A DNA stretch of 64,000 nt, from the NCBI RefSeq assembly GCF_014851805.1, contig NZ_JACVAK010000002.1, positions 372,001-436,000 of the forward strand, written 5' to 3'. Below, piece after piece: positions 16,288 to 25,949 of this stretch. Source of the DNA: Pseudoxanthomonas sp. PXM02 (lineage in GTDB: Bacteria; Pseudomonadota; Gammaproteobacteria; Xanthomonadales; Xanthomonadaceae). The notes beneath the pieces were generated by a model that did not search any database, was not told the DNA's origin, and saw nothing but the letters and a program-made list of their open reading frames with translations. The position numbers and the translations under genes are program-made. Position 1 is the stretch's first letter, and the number at the start of each line of letters is the position of its first letter.

Positions 16288-16878
16288 TTACAGCGTGATC
16301 CAGAAGCAGTTGTAAGCCCGGCGCAGACCGAAGGTCGTGTCAGCCGGCGTGGCACTGTTCTTCAGTGTCTGCACGACGCGCAGGCCCACCGGGCGCTGCC
16401 GTTGGGTAGTGGTCTGCGGGTAGTAGCCGTCCTGATTGGCGTCCACGATCTGTCCTTCGGCATCGAGCACCGGTGCAGGCGCGGGGCGGATCGGCACGAT
16501 ATCGACCAGCGGACGCTGTGCCACCACGTCGAGCCGGTCGAGGATGCGCAGCGCGCCAGCGTCCGATGTGCCCGCCCAGTAATAGACGCCGGCAAGGCGG
16601 TTCACGTCCTGTGCCTGGATGGCGGACGAGACCTGCATGACCAGGTCACTGAGCGTCCGTGAACAGCCGCCGCGATACAGCGCGCCCGTGGCCGTCGTGG
16701 TGGTGGTCGACGGCAGGCGATCCATGGCGCCGACATCCTCGCAGCGCTTATCGGTGTAGACCGTCTCGCCCGACATCGTCGTGCAGCGCTGGACGCCTTG
16801 CTGTTGTGCCTGCGCAACGGAGGGTTGGAGGCTGGGACAGGCGAGCAGGCAGGCGGCGAGGAGGGGAATGAAGCGCAT
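16288..16878 (-). CDS. Secreted protein with DUF4124-like N-terminal part
   Basis: This 196-residue protein has a signal peptide ending near AQA (residue 24). The following RCTTMSGETVYTDKRCEDVG resembles the short DUF4124-type motif found in many exported xanthomonad proteins ('G.vvYtD..C'). The rest is Ala/Thr-rich, with FWITL at the C-terminus. Several Cys (32, 46, 72, 192 approximately) suggest disulphides in the periplasm. It is convergent with the kinase gene, whose end is 15 bases away. No function is known. Confidence 0.65.
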   Translation of the reverse strand: MRFIPLLAACLLACPSLQPSVAQAQQQGVQRCTTMSGETVYTDKRCEDVGAMDRLPSTTTTTATGALYRGGCSRTLSDLVMQVSSAIQAQDVNRLAGVYYWAGTSDAGALRILDRLDVVAQRPLVDIVPIRPAPAPVLDAEGQIVDANQDGYYPQTTTQRQRPVGLRVVQTLKNSATPADTTFGLRRAYNCFWITL

Positions 16879-16979
16879 GCCGAAGCCTAATCCGGTACGC
16901 GCATGCGGTCATGGCACGCGCGCACGGAATGGCGTTGTTGTTCACCTGCCGGTCGGATGACCGGCGCGGGGGGGGCAGT

Positions 16980-17816
16980 TCAGTCAGTCCAGCCCAGGCG
17001 CGCCAGCACGGTCTGGGTCGGCTTGGCCAGGTTGAGCGTGTAGAAGTGCAGCGAGGGCGCCCCACCGGCGACGAGCCGATCGCACAGGTTGGCCACCACG
17101 TCGGCACCGAAATCACGGATCGCCTCCGCGTCATCGCCCAGCGCCTGCATGCGCTTGGCGACCCAACGCGGGATTTCCGCGCCGCAGGCTTCGGAGAAGC
17201 GTCGCAACTGCGTGAAGTTCGAGATCGGCATGATGCCGGGGATGATCGGGATTTCCACGCCGAGCTTGCGCACCGCGTCGACGAAGTGGAAGTAAGCGTC
17301 CGGGTTGTAGAAATACTGCGTGATCGCCCCGCTGGCGCCGGCGTCCACCTTGGTTTTGAAATGGCGCAGATCGGTCAGTGCGTCCTCCGCCTGCGGATGC
17401 GTCTCGGGGTAGGCGCCGACCTCGATATGGAAGGTGTCGCCGTGCTCGGCGCGGATGAATTCGATCAGTTCCGAGGCATAACGCAGGTCGCCCGGATGGC
17501 CCATGCCGGAGGGCAGGTCGCCGCGCAGCGCGACGATGCGCTTGCAGCCGAGCGCCCGGTACAACCGCAGCAGTTCGCGGATTTCCTCGCGGCTGCCACC
17601 CACGCACGACAGGTGCGGTGCAGCATCGAAACCATGGTGCTGGTTGAGGTGGCGGACCGTCTCGGACGTATAGCTAAGTGTCGAGCCGCCGGCACCGAAC
17701 GTGCACGAGACGTACTCGGGCTTATGCGCCTTCAGCTTGTCCGCCGTGCGGTCGAGCTGCGCGCGCTGCTCATCGGTCTTGGGCGGGTAGAACTCGAACG
17801 AAACCGGGATCGGCAT
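16980..17816 (-). CDS. metF: 5,10-methylenetetrahydrofolate reductase
   Basis: This 278-residue protein reduces 5,10-methylene-THF to 5-methyl-THF, the methyl donor for methionine synthesis. The start MPIPVSFEFYPPKTDEQRA carries the MetF N-terminal active-site Glu. VSCTFGAGGSTL, IVALRGDLP, VGAYPETHP and GAITQYFYNPDAY are family signatures of the FAD-binding barrel. Length is close to E. coli MetF (296). The open frame upstream of 17816 is not counted. It lies 89 bases downstream of ahcY on the same strand; a terminator-like hairpin (17867-17893) and a second hairpin (17832-17855) separate them, so metF may be attenuated relative to ahcY or have its own promoter. Confidence 0.93.
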   Translation of the reverse strand: MPIPVSFEFYPPKTDEQRAQLDRTADKLKAHKPEYVSCTFGAGGSTLSYTSETVRHLNQHHGFDAAPHLSCVGGSREEIRELLRLYRALGCKRIVALRGDLPSGMGHPGDLRYASELIEFIRAEHGDTFHIEVGAYPETHPQAEDALTDLRHFKTKVDAGASGAITQYFYNPDAYFHFVDAVRKLGVEIPIIPGIMPISNFTQLRRFSEACGAEIPRWVAKRMQALGDDAEAIRDFGADVVANLCDRLVAGGAPSLHFYTLNLAKPTQTVLARLGWTD

Positions 17817-17859
17817 GGAGGGGCCCCGAGAGGCAGGCGCATCCCCGCGCCTGCCGTGG

Positions 17860-17893
17860 ATCAAAAGGACGGCGCGCCTGGCGCGCGCCGTCC
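17860..17893 (-). terminator. Terminator-like hairpin between ahcY and metF
   Basis: On the minus strand GGACGGCGCGC-GCCAG-GCGCGCCGTCC followed by TTTTGAT gives an 11-bp perfect stem, 5-base loop and short U-run, starting 12 bases after the ahcY stop. A second hairpin GGCAGGCGC-N6-GCGCCTGCC (17832-17855) follows in the metF leader. Together they would reduce read-through from ahcY into metF. Confidence 0.65.
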
Positions 17894-17905
17894 CATGCAC
17901 AACGA

Positions 17906-19348
17906 TCAGTAGCGGTAGTGATCCGGCTTGTACGGGCCGTCGACCGACACGCCGAGGTAGTCGGCCTGTTCCTTGGTGAGCGAGGTCAGCTTCACGCCGA
18001 TCTTCTCCAGGTGCAGGCGCGCGACCTCTTCGTCGAGCTGCTTGGGCAGGATGTAGACCTTCGACGCGTATGTGTCCTTGTTCGCCCACAGGTCGATCTG
18101 CGCCAGCGTCTGGTTCGAGAACGAGTTCGACATCACGAAGCTCGGGTGGCCGGTGGCGCAGCCCAGGTTCACCAGGCGGCCTTCGGCGAGCAGGAAGATC
18201 GCGTTGCCGTTGCCGAAGGTGAACTTGTCGACCTGCGGCTTGATGTTGGTGCGCGTGGCGCCCGACGCGTACAGCGCATCGACCTGGATCTCGTTGTCGA
18301 AGTGGCCGATGTTGCAGACGATCGCCTGGTCCTTCATCGCCTTCATGTGGGCGAGGGTGATGATGTCCTTGTTGCCGGTCGTGGTGACATAGATGTCGGC
18401 GCGGCCGAGGGTGTCCTCGACGGTCGTGACTTCATAGCCTTCCATCGCCGCCTGCAGCGCGCAGATAGGATCGATCTCGGTGACGATGACGCGGGCACCG
18501 TAGGCACGCAGCGACGCCGCCGAACCCTTGCCGACGTCGCCGTAGCCGCAGACCACCGCGACCTTGCCGGCCAGCATCACGTCGAGCGCGCGCTTGAGGC
18601 CGTCAGCCAGCGACTCGCGGCAGCCGTAGAGGTTGTCGAACTTGGATTTGGTGACCGAGTCGTTGACGTTGATCGCCGGGATCAGCAGCTTGCCCTGTTC
18701 GGCCAGCTGGTAGAGACGGTGCACGCCGGTGGTGGTCTCTTCCGAGACACCCTTCCAGTCGGCGACGACCTTGGTCCAGTAGCCCGGACGTTCCTTGGCG
18801 ACGCGCTTGAGCAGGTCCTTGATGACCTGTTCCTCGTGGCTGCCGGACGCTGAGTTCACCCAGCTTTCGTCACCCTGTTCCAGCTCGTAACCCTTGTGGA
18901 TCAGCAGTGTCACGTCGCCGCCGTCATCGACGACGAGTTGCGGGCCCAAGAAGCCGCCCTTGCCGTCGGGGAAGGACAGCGCATCGAGCGTGCAGTCCCA
19001 GTACTCCTCCAGCGTCTCGCCCTTCCAGGCAAACACCGGCGTGCCGGTGGCGGCGATCGCGGCGGCGGCGTGGTCCTGCGTCGAGAAGATGTTGCAGGAG
19101 GCCCAGCGCACGTCGGCGCCGATGTCCTTCAGTGTCTCGATCAGTACGGCGGTCTGGATCGTCATGTGCAGCGAGCCGGTGACGCGCACGCCCTTCAGCG
19201 GCGTGGTGGCGGCATGCTTGCGGCGGATGGACATCAGGCCCGGCATCTCGTGCTCGGCGATGTCCAGTTCCTTGCGGCCCCAGTCGGCCAGCGAGATATC
19301 AGCGACCTTGTAGTCGCCCTCGGTCGAAAACTTGCGTACTGCGTTCAT
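17906..19348 (-). CDS. ahcY: S-adenosylhomocysteine hydrolase
   Basis: This 480-residue NAD-dependent enzyme hydrolyses S-adenosylhomocysteine to homocysteine and adenosine, clearing the product inhibitor of methyltransferases. The start [19 protein letters not shown] is chosen over an upstream in-frame ATG because the riboswitch occupies that leader. Family motifs: [45 protein letters not shown] (NAD-binding GxGxxG region, about 271-287), [15 protein letters not shown] and the C-terminal [10 protein letters not shown]. It is led by a well-matched SAH riboswitch, so it is switched on when its substrate accumulates. metF follows. Confidence 0.96.
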   Translation of the reverse strand: MNAVRKFSTEGDYKVADISLADWGRKELDIAEHEMPGLMSIRRKHAATTPLKGVRVTGSLHMTIQTAVLIETLKDIGADVRWASCNIFSTQDHAAAAIAATGTPVFAWKGETLEEYWDCTLDALSFPDGKGGFLGPQLVVDDGGDVTLLIHKGYELEQGDESWVNSASGSHEEQVIKDLLKRVAKERPGYWTKVVADWKGVSEETTTGVHRLYQLAEQGKLLIPAINVNDSVTKSKFDNLYGCRESLADGLKRALDVMLAGKVAVVCGYGDVGKGSAASLRAYGARVIVTEIDPICALQAAMEGYEVTTVEDTLGRADIYVTTTGNKDIITLAHMKAMKDQAIVCNIGHFDNEIQVDALYASGATRTNIKPQVDKFTFGNGNAIFLLAEGRLVNLGCATGHPSFVMSNSFSNQTLAQIDLWANKDTYASKVYILPKQLDEEVARLHLEKIGVKLTSLTKEQADYLGVSVDGPYKPDHYRY

Positions 19349-19385
19349 GGCATTGCTCCGGTCTGTGCGATCTGGTCGCAGGTTA

Positions 19386-19460
19386 GCCGGGCGCCGTTGC
19401 AGGTTCATTCCACCGAGCCTGGCCGGACTCCATGGTCACGGTCGCAGCGCCCCTCGGCGA
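19386..19460 (-). promoter_or_regulatory. SAH riboswitch
   Basis: On the minus strand the leader reads CCGAGGGGCGCTGCGACC ... GGCCAGGCTCGG ... CAACGGCGCCC. This matches the conserved blocks of the SAH riboswitch (GAGGxGCGCTGC, CCAGGCTCG, AACGGCGC). GGGCGC pairs with GCGCCC to form the closing helix, and CCGAG pairs with CTCGG as the second helix/pseudoknot element. It lies 38 bases upstream of the ahcY ATG, just after a TATAAT box. Known SAH riboswitches bind S-adenosylhomocysteine and turn on ahcY in Proteobacteria. Confidence 0.9.
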
Positions 19461-19469
19461 AGGGCGGCC

Positions 19470-19500
19470 ATTATATCTCTTGTTCCGGATGAAACGATGG
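19470..19500 (-). promoter_or_regulatory. ahcY promoter -10 box within a motif shared with metK
   Basis: TATAAT (minus strand, 19475-19470) is a perfect -10 box placing the transcript start at about 19462, at the 5' edge of the riboswitch. No good -35 is seen, so an activator is plausible. The 30 bases 19471-19500 (plus strand TTATATCTCTTGTTCCGGAT then GAAACGATGG) match 25 of 30 bases in the metK leader (28505-28534). Confidence 0.6.
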
Positions 19501-19614
19501 CGCACGTCTGCATGTGATCGGTTAGGCTTCGGATTGCTGCCTTGCAGCAGACCAGTTGTCTTCCGGGACAATACCAATCACGACCAAACGAACGACGGGA
19601 ACCACGCCGCGCGC

Positions 19615-22338
19615 ATGAACAGCCCCCGCAGTCTCGAATTCGCTCCGCCCGATGTTCCGCTGCGTGAGGACGTGCGCCAATTGGGCGCGCTGGTCGGCGA
19701 GATGCTGGCCGAACAGGTGTCGCCCGACTTCCTGGCCGAAGTGGAGCGTGTGCGCACCACGGCCATCGCGCGGCGCCAGGCCGGCGAACCGCCGCAGTCG
19801 CTGGCGGGACTGCTGGACGGCCGGGCACCGGAGCAGGCAGAAGCGCTGATCCGCGCGTTCAGCACCTACTTCCAGGTGGTCAATATCGCCGAGCGCGTGC
19901 ACCGCATCCGCCGCCGCCGCGATTACCAGCGTGCCGGCAGCGCACGCCCACAGCCGGACGGCCTGCACGACACGCTGTCCAAGCTGAAGGCGCAAGGCGT
20001 GACGCTGGAGGAACTGGCCGACTGGCTGCCGCGCATCGACGTCGAACCCGTCTTCACCGCGCATCCGACCGAAGCCGTGCGGCGTGCGCTGCTGGAGAAG
20101 GAACAGTTGATGGTCGCCAGCCTGGTCAACGGGCTGGACGGCACGCGCACCCCCGGCGAGCAGGCCACCGACACGGCGCGCTTCCGCATGGCGCTGACCT
20201 CGGCCTGGCAGACGGCCGACTCCTCACCGGTGCGACCGGGCGTCGAGGACGAACGCGAGCACGTCGGTTTCTACCTGATCGAAGTGCTGTACCGGGTCAT
20301 CCCGGTGCTGTACGAAACACTCGAGAACGCGATCACCGACGTCTACGGCGCCGCGCCGCAGGTCACCGCGCACCTGCCGCGGGTGCTGCGCTTCGGCACG
20401 TGGGTGGGCGGCGACATGGACGGCAACCCGAACGTCGATGCCGGCACGGTCACCGCCACGCTGGACGCGCAGCGACGCATGATCCTGACCCGCTACCTGA
20501 AGGAACTGCGCCAGCTGACCACGCTGCTCAGCCAGTCCACCTCGGTCATCGGCGTATCTCAGGACGTGCTGGCACGGGTGGAGGAGTACCGTGCACTGAT
20601 GCCGGCGGCCGCGAAGAAGTCGCGTCCGCGCCACGGCGACATGCCTTACCGGCTGCTCAACGACCTGATGCGTGCGCGCCTGCAGGCCACGCTGGAGGAC
20701 CGGCCCGAGGCCTACGCATCACCCGACGAACTCGCCGGTGACGTCGATCTGATCCTGCACAGTCTGGAAGCGAACCGCGGCATCCATGCGGGCTGGTTCG
20801 CGATCCGTCGCCTGGCCTGGCGCGTGCGCACGTTCGGCTTCCATCTGGCGCGCCTGGATGTGCGCCAGGAGTCCAGCGTGCATGCGCGCGCCGTCGCGGC
20901 CGCACTGGGCGATGGCGAATGGGAAAGTCGCGATGCCGTCGAACGTGCCGCGCTGCTGGGCCCTTATGCCAGTGGTGAAGACGTGCTACCGGCCTCCGAC
21001 CAGGAAGGCAACGAACGTCTCGATGCCGTCTTCCGCGCGCTGGCCGATGCACGTACGCGCCACGGCACCGATGCGCTGGGCACGTACATCATCAGCATGG
21101 CGCACAGCCGTGCCGACGTGCTGACGGTGCTGGCGCTCGCGCGTCGCGGCGGGCTGGTCGATGCGGCCGGGCAGGTGCCACTGGATATCGCACCCCTGTT
21201 CGAGACAATCGACGATCTGGGGCACGGCACCGAAGTGCTGCGTGACCTGCTGGCCGATCCTGTCTATCGCCGCCATCTGGCAGCGCGCGACAACGTGCAG
21301 ATGGTGATGCTGGGTTACTCCGACAGCGGCAAGGACGGCGGCATCGCTGCATCGCGCTGGGGGCTGCAGCGGGCGCAGGTCGACCTGGTGGACGCCGCGC
21401 AAGAGCTGGGCATCAAGCTGACGTTCTTCCATGGACGTGGCGGCTCGATTGTCCGCGGCGGCGGCAAGACCACGCGCGCGCTGGAAGCGGCACCGCGCGG
21501 TAGCGTCGACGGCCGCCTGCGCGTCACCGAGCAGGGTGAGGTGATCCACCGCAAGTACGGCATCCGCGCGCTGGCACTGCGGTCGCTGGAACAGTCAGTT
21601 GGCGCGGTGCTGCTCTCCAGCCTGCGGCCTCGTCCACCGGAGCCGCGCGAAGCGACGTGGCGCGAGATCATGGCGCTGGTCGCGCAGGCGAGTTCGCAGG
21701 CTTACCGCGCCTTCGTGCAGTCGCCGCGCTTCATGGATTATTTCCGCAACGCCACGCCGATCGACGTGATTGAGCGGATGACGCTGGGCTCGCGCCCATC
21801 ACGTCGGCTCGGGCAGGACGCGGCGCTCGGCAACCTGCGCGCGATCCCGTGGGTGTTCGCATGGAGCCAGGCGCGGGCGGTGATCCCCGGCTGGTACGGC
21901 GTGGGTACCGGCCTGCAGGTGGCGGCGGACCAGTACGGAGAGGAAGCGCTGAAGGAGATGGCCCGTGACTGGCCATTCTTCAAGACCTTCCTCGACGACA
22001 TCTCGATGGTGCTTGCCAAGGGCGATCTGAGCATCGCCGAGATGTACTCGAAGATGTCGGGCGATCTGCACGGCGAGTTCTTCCCGCGCGTGCAGCGCGA
22101 GCATGCCGCCGCGGCGAAGTGGGTCATGGCGCTCAACGGCAACGAGTGGCTGCTGCAGCACGACCAGCGGTTGGCGCTGTCGATCCGCCTGCGCAATCCC
22201 TACATCGACCCGATCAGCGTGATGCAGGCCGACCTGCTGAAGCGCTGGCGCGCCAGTGATCGCGAGGACGACGCGCTGCTGCATGCGCTGGTCGCCAGCA
22301 TCAATGGCGTATCGCAGGGTGTGCAGAACACCGGGTGA
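19615..22338 (+). CDS. ppc: Phosphoenolpyruvate carboxylase
   Basis: This 907-residue enzyme carboxylates phosphoenolpyruvate to oxaloacetate, feeding the TCA cycle. The ATG at 19615 ([20 protein letters not shown]) follows GACGGGAACC; the longer open frame upstream overlaps the ahcY promoter and is rejected. Signatures: [15 protein letters not shown] (catalytic His), [31 protein letters not shown] (Lys site), [14 protein letters not shown] and the C-terminal QNTG. Length is typical (E. coli 883). It is divergent from ahcY over about 120 bases. Confidence 0.97.
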   Translation: MNSPRSLEFAPPDVPLREDVRQLGALVGEMLAEQVSPDFLAEVERVRTTAIARRQAGEPPQSLAGLLDGRAPEQAEALIRAFSTYFQVVNIAERVHRIRRRRDYQRAGSARPQPDGLHDTLSKLKAQGVTLEELADWLPRIDVEPVFTAHPTEAVRRALLEKEQLMVASLVNGLDGTRTPGEQATDTARFRMALTSAWQTADSSPVRPGVEDEREHVGFYLIEVLYRVIPVLYETLENAITDVYGAAPQVTAHLPRVLRFGTWVGGDMDGNPNVDAGTVTATLDAQRRMILTRYLKELRQLTTLLSQSTSVIGVSQDVLARVEEYRALMPAAAKKSRPRHGDMPYRLLNDLMRARLQATLEDRPEAYASPDELAGDVDLILHSLEANRGIHAGWFAIRRLAWRVRTFGFHLARLDVRQESSVHARAVAAALGDGEWESRDAVERAALLGPYASGEDVLPASDQEGNERLDAVFRALADARTRHGTDALGTYIISMAHSRADVLTVLALARRGGLVDAAGQVPLDIAPLFETIDDLGHGTEVLRDLLADPVYRRHLAARDNVQMVMLGYSDSGKDGGIAASRWGLQRAQVDLVDAAQELGIKLTFFHGRGGSIVRGGGKTTRALEAAPRGSVDGRLRVTEQGEVIHRKYGIRALALRSLEQSVGAVLLSSLRPRPPEPREATWREIMALVAQASSQAYRAFVQSPRFMDYFRNATPIDVIERMTLGSRPSRRLGQDAALGNLRAIPWVFAWSQARAVIPGWYGVGTGLQVAADQYGEEALKEMARDWPFFKTFLDDISMVLAKGDLSIAEMYSKMSGDLHGEFFPRVQREHAAAAKWVMALNGNEWLLQHDQRLALSIRLRNPYIDPISVMQADLLKRWRASDREDDALLHALVASINGVSQGVQNTG

Positions 22339-22352
22339 CCGCAGAGAGTGCG

Positions 22353-22422
22353 GTGTGGGAGCGACGTAAGTCGCGATGAGGCGTTACCGGTGGTCCATCG
22401 CGACTTACGTCGCTCCCACACC
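22353..22422. repeat. Large inverted repeat (REP-like) between ppc and uup
   Basis: GTGTGGGAGCGACGTAAGTC-GCGAT (22353-22377) is repeated inversely as ATCGCGACTTACGTCGCTCC-CACAC (22397-22421), a 25-bp perfect arm with a 19-base loop. GTGGGAGCGAC...GTCGCGA units are the kind of repetitive extragenic palindrome seen in Stenotrophomonas and Pseudomonas. Its place between convergent genes suggests it also blocks read-through. Confidence 0.75.
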
Positions 22423-22441
22423 TGCCGCCATGCTTCCGGAC

Positions 22442-24307
22442 TTACCCGTCCAGCTCCGACCAGCGCTGGTAGGCGTGGTCCAGTTCCGCCTGTTTCGCGG
22501 CGAGTTCATCGTTCGCGCGTTGCAGGTCGGCGGGGGACTGCTGGTAATACGCAGGGGCATTCATCGCCTCGGTGCGTTTGGCCACCTCGGCTTCCAGCGT
22601 TTCGATGCGTGCCGGCAACTGCTCCAGTTCGCGCGCTTCCTTGAAGCCGAGCTTCCGCTTGGCGGCCACCGGTTCCGGTTGCTTCGACAGTACGGGTTTG
22701 GCGGGCGCGGATGTTGCGCCACTCGCAGCAGGCGTGCGGCGTTGGCGCAGCCAGTCCGAGTAACCGCCCACGTAGTCGCCCAGCCGGCCTTCGCCTTCCA
22801 GCACCAGCGTGCTGGTGACCACGTTGTCGAGGAAGTCGCGATCGTGGCTGACCAGCAGCAGCGTGCCCTTGTAGTCGAGCAGCAACTCTTCCAGCAGTTC
22901 CAGCGTCTCGACGTCCAGGTCGTTGGTCGGTTCGTCCATCACCAGCAGGTTGGACGCCTGCGCGAACAGCTTGGCCAGCAGCAGGCGGTTGCGCTCGCCA
23001 CCGGACAGGCGGGTGATCGGCGCACGGGCGCGTTCGGGCGAGAACAGGAAATCCTGCAGGTAGCCGATCACGTGCTTGCGGCTGCCGTTGATCTCAACGA
23101 AGTCGCTGCCTTCGGCGACGTTCTCCAGCGCGGTGCGCGATTCATCCAGCTGGCTGCGATGCTGGTCGAAGTACGCGATCTGCAGGCCGGTGCCCAGCTT
23201 CACTTCGCCCTGCTGCGGGGCGAGTTCACCCAGCAGGATCTTGAGCAGCGTCGACTTGCCGGCGCCGTTCGGGCCGATGATGCCGACGCGGTCGCCGCGC
23301 ATGATCGTCGCCGATACATCGTCCAGCAGCGTGCGGCCGTCATAGGCCTGGGTGACGCCGGTCGCCTCGATGACCTTCTTGCCGGAGGCCTGTGCGGCAG
23401 CCGCTTCCATCTTCACGTTGCCGGACAACTCGCGACGCTGCGCGCGCTCGCGGCGCATGGCCTTCAGCGCGGTGACGCGGCCTTCGTTGCGGGTGCGGCG
23501 CGCCTTGATGCCCTGGCGGATCCACACTTCCTCCTGCGCCAGCAGCTTGTCGAAGCGCGCGTTCTCCTGCGCCTCGGCATGCAGCCGCTCTTCGCGGCGA
23601 CGCAGGTAGTTGTCGTAGTCGCCAGGCCAACTGGTCAGCTGCCCGCGGTCGATCTCCAGGATGCGCGTGGCCAGCGAGCGCAGGAAACTGCGGTCGTGGG
23701 TGACGAAGACGATGCTGCCGCCGAACGACTTCAGGAAGCCCTCCAGCCACGCGATCGCTTCGATGTCGAGATGGTTGGTCGGTTCGTCCAACAGCAGGAT
23801 GTCGGGATCGCGGACCAGCGCCTGCGCCAGCAACACGCGGCGCTTCATGCCGCCGGACAGGGCGGCGAAGTCGGTCTCTTCCGGCAGTTCCAGGCGCTCG
23901 AGCACCTGCTGCACGCGGCGGTCCAGGTCCCAGCCGTTGCGGGCTTCGATCTGTGCCTGCGCCTCGCCCATCGCGTCCATGTCGCCGTCATGCAGCGCGT
24001 GGTGGTAGAGCGCCAGCAGGTGGCCCAGGTCGCCCAGGCCCTCGGCGACCACGTCGAACACCGTGCCCTGCGTGTCCTGTGGGACTTCCTGCGCCATGCG
24101 TGCGACCACCACGCCGTTCTGCACGCGGATCTCGCCGTCGTCGGGCTTCAGTTCGCCGGCCATCAGCCGCATCAGCGTGGATTTGCCCATGCCGTTGCGG
24201 CCGACGATGCAGACGCGCTCGCCGGGTTCGATGGACAGGTCGACGTGTTCGAGGAGGAGCGGCCCGCCGACGCTGAAGTCGACCCGCTGGAATTGCATCA
24301 GGGACAT
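22442..24307 (-). CDS. uup: ABC-F family ATPase Uup
   Basis: This 621-residue soluble protein has two ABC ATPase domains and no membrane segment: Walker A GRNGMGKST (about 34-42) and GPNGAGKST (about 341-349), signatures LSGGMKRR and LSGGERNR, and Walker B ILLLDEPTNHLD and LLVMDEPTNDLD. A linker rich in charged residues joins them. The C-terminal tail (after about 520) is a coiled-coil with KLGFKEARELEQLPARIETL, typical of Uup rather than EttA. ABC-F proteins act on the ribosome or on branched DNA. The first in-frame Met (24328) is replaced here by MSLMQFQRV at 24307. Confidence 0.88.
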   Translation of the reverse strand: MSLMQFQRVDFSVGGPLLLEHVDLSIEPGERVCIVGRNGMGKSTLMRLMAGELKPDDGEIRVQNGVVVARMAQEVPQDTQGTVFDVVAEGLGDLGHLLALYHHALHDGDMDAMGEAQAQIEARNGWDLDRRVQQVLERLELPEETDFAALSGGMKRRVLLAQALVRDPDILLLDEPTNHLDIEAIAWLEGFLKSFGGSIVFVTHDRSFLRSLATRILEIDRGQLTSWPGDYDNYLRRREERLHAEAQENARFDKLLAQEEVWIRQGIKARRTRNEGRVTALKAMRRERAQRRELSGNVKMEAAAAQASGKKVIEATGVTQAYDGRTLLDDVSATIMRGDRVGIIGPNGAGKSTLLKILLGELAPQQGEVKLGTGLQIAYFDQHRSQLDESRTALENVAEGSDFVEINGSRKHVIGYLQDFLFSPERARAPITRLSGGERNRLLLAKLFAQASNLLVMDEPTNDLDVETLELLEELLLDYKGTLLLVSHDRDFLDNVVTSTLVLEGEGRLGDYVGGYSDWLRQRRTPAASGATSAPAKPVLSKQPEPVAAKRKLGFKEARELEQLPARIETLEAEVAKRTEAMNAPAYYQQSPADLQRANDELAAKQAELDHAYQRWSELDG

Positions 24308-24356
24308 GCGCCCATTGTACCCGCGCAAACGGGCCGGCCGCGCCGCCGTGAGAGAC

Positions 24357-25328
24357 CTACTGGAAGTTGTAGCGCACCACGTGGAAGAACACCGGTGCGG
24401 CGAACACCACCGAATCCAGCCGGTCCAGCGCGCCGCCGTGGCCTTCGATCATCGTGCCCCAGTCCTTCGCGCCCAGGCTGCGCTTGGTCGCCGACAGCGC
24501 CAGACCGCCCAGGAAGCCGCACAGCACGATCAGCAGCGACAGCAGCGCCGATTGCAGCGGCGTGAACGGGGTCACCCACCACAGCGCCGCGCCGATGGCG
24601 GCGGCAGACAGGCCGCCCCCGACCAGGCCTTCCACCGTCTTGGAGGGACTGACCTTGGGGGCCAGCAGGTGCTTGCCGAACAGCTTGCCGAACACGTATT
24701 GCAGGACATCGCTCAGCTGCACCACCAGCAAGAGGTAGAACAGCAGCATCAGGTTCTGGCCTTCGTAGCCCGGGATGTTCAGCAGCATCAGTGCCGGCGC
24801 ATGGCTCAGGCAGTAGACGGTGAGCATCAGGCCCCACTGCACCTTGGTGTTGCGTTCCAGGAAATTCTCGGTGTCGCCTTGCAGGGCGGTGACCGCGGGC
24901 AGCAACAGGAAGCCGTAGACCGGGATGCACATGACGAACAGGCCATACCAGTCCACGCCGATCAGCCAGTACTGCAGCGGGATCGCCACGTAGAAACACA
25001 GGCACAGGGCGAGATGGTCGCCGCGCCGCGTTGGCGTGAGCGTAAGGAATTCGCGCAGGGCGAAGAACGACAACAGCGCATACAGCACCAGCGTGGCGAC
25101 CTTGCCGATCAGGAAGCACACCAGCAGCACGCCGACCATCACCCACCAGGCATTGATGCGGGCGTTGAGGTTGTCGATCACCGCCGATGGCTTGCGCCTG
25201 CCCAGCACCCAGCCGATCGCCGAGGCCAGCACCAGCAACGCGATCACGCCACCGATCATCCACCAGAACTTGCCCGGTGCCTGTGCGATGGCGGTGCGGA
25301 TGAAACCGTTGAAGGGGAGGGTATCCAT
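24357..25328 (-). CDS. CdsA-like phosphatidate cytidylyltransferase
   Basis: This 323-residue multi-pass membrane protein makes CDP-diacylglycerol from phosphatidate and CTP. The C-terminal CdsA signature is intact: LSATKRSLGAKDWGTMIEGH followed by GGALDRLDS (about residues 279-308). About eight hydrophobic segments are visible. It is the last gene of a minus-strand unit with a CDP-alcohol phosphatidyltransferase and a PlsC-like acyltransferase, 21 bases after the latter. The set resembles E. coli ynbA-ynbB plus an acyltransferase rather than the essential cdsA locus, so it is probably a second, dedicated CDP-diacylglycerol synthase. Confidence 0.88.
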   Translation of the reverse strand: MDTLPFNGFIRTAIAQAPGKFWWMIGGVIALLVLASAIGWVLGRRKPSAVIDNLNARINAWWVMVGVLLVCFLIGKVATLVLYALLSFFALREFLTLTPTRRGDHLALCLCFYVAIPLQYWLIGVDWYGLFVMCIPVYGFLLLPAVTALQGDTENFLERNTKVQWGLMLTVYCLSHAPALMLLNIPGYEGQNLMLLFYLLLVVQLSDVLQYVFGKLFGKHLLAPKVSPSKTVEGLVGGGLSAAAIGAALWWVTPFTPLQSALLSLLIVLCGFLGGLALSATKRSLGAKDWGTMIEGHGGALDRLDSVVFAAPVFFHVVRYNFQ

Positions 25329-25349
25329 GCGTCGGGGTCCGTCCTTGGG

Positions 25350-25949
25350 TCAGGGCGCCAGGGCCTGCACCGCATCACGCGCGCGCTGCAGGAAACCGGC
25401 CTTGTCTTCGCCTGCCAGCGGCTCCAGCGGCGCGCCGAAGCGCACCGTGCAGATCAGTGGCACCGGCAGCAGGCTGCCCTTGGGCATGCTGCGGCGTGCA
25501 TTGTCGAGATACACCGGGACCAGCTCGACCTGTGGGTGCCGTTGCGCCAGGTGGTACAGGCCTGACTTGAACGGCAGCATCGTGGCCTCGGTGTTGCGCG
25601 TGCCTTCCGGGAACAGGATCAGCGACTCGCCCGCATCCAGCGCGTCGTACAGCGGCTGCAGGGGATCGGCATCAGCCTGCTCGCGCTGGCGATCGATCAG
25701 CACCACGTTCAGGCCGGGTCCGGCGATCAGGCCCTTGAGTCCCCCGCCGCCCCAGTAGTCGCGTGCCGCGACCGGACGGGTCTGGCGGCGCAAGGCAGGC
25801 GGCAATGCCGACCACAGCGCGACGGTGTCCAGATGGCTGGCATGGTTGGCGAAGTAGATGCGTTGGCGGGCCTCGGGCTGGCTGCCGATCCAGCGCGGGT
25901 AAGCGCCGATCAGGGCCTTGCTGATGGCGGCAAGCAGGCGGCTGATCAT
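25350..25949 (-). CDS. PlsC-like 1-acylglycerol-3-phosphate acyltransferase
   Basis: This 199-residue protein carries the glycerolipid acyltransferase motifs NHASHLD (HX4D, about 35-41) and LFPEGTRN (about 113-120), with a short N-terminal membrane-associating segment. Its ATG overlaps the stop of the CDP-alcohol phosphatidyltransferase as ATGA (25946-25949), so the two are translationally coupled. It would add an acyl chain to a lysophospholipid to supply phosphatidate for the following CdsA-like enzyme. The substrate is inferred from the neighbours. Confidence 0.87.
   Translation of the reverse strand: MISRLLAAISKALIGAYPRWIGSQPEARQRIYFANHASHLDTVALWSALPPALRRQTRPVAARDYWGGGGLKGLIAGPGLNVVLIDRQREQADADPLQPLYDALDAGESLILFPEGTRNTEATMLPFKSGLYHLAQRHPQVELVPVYLDNARRSMPKGSLLPVPLICTVRFGAPLEPLAGEDKAGFLQRARDAVQALAP

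Noticed and set aside
17678-18853. Long plus-strand open frame opposite ahcY/metF
   Set aside because: Shadow frame of GC-rich coding DNA; Arg/His-rich composition and no recognisable domain. Similar antisense frames at 22376-24565 (opposite uup), 24063-25565, 33869-36007, 52245-54848 and 57063-58256 were rejected for the same reason.
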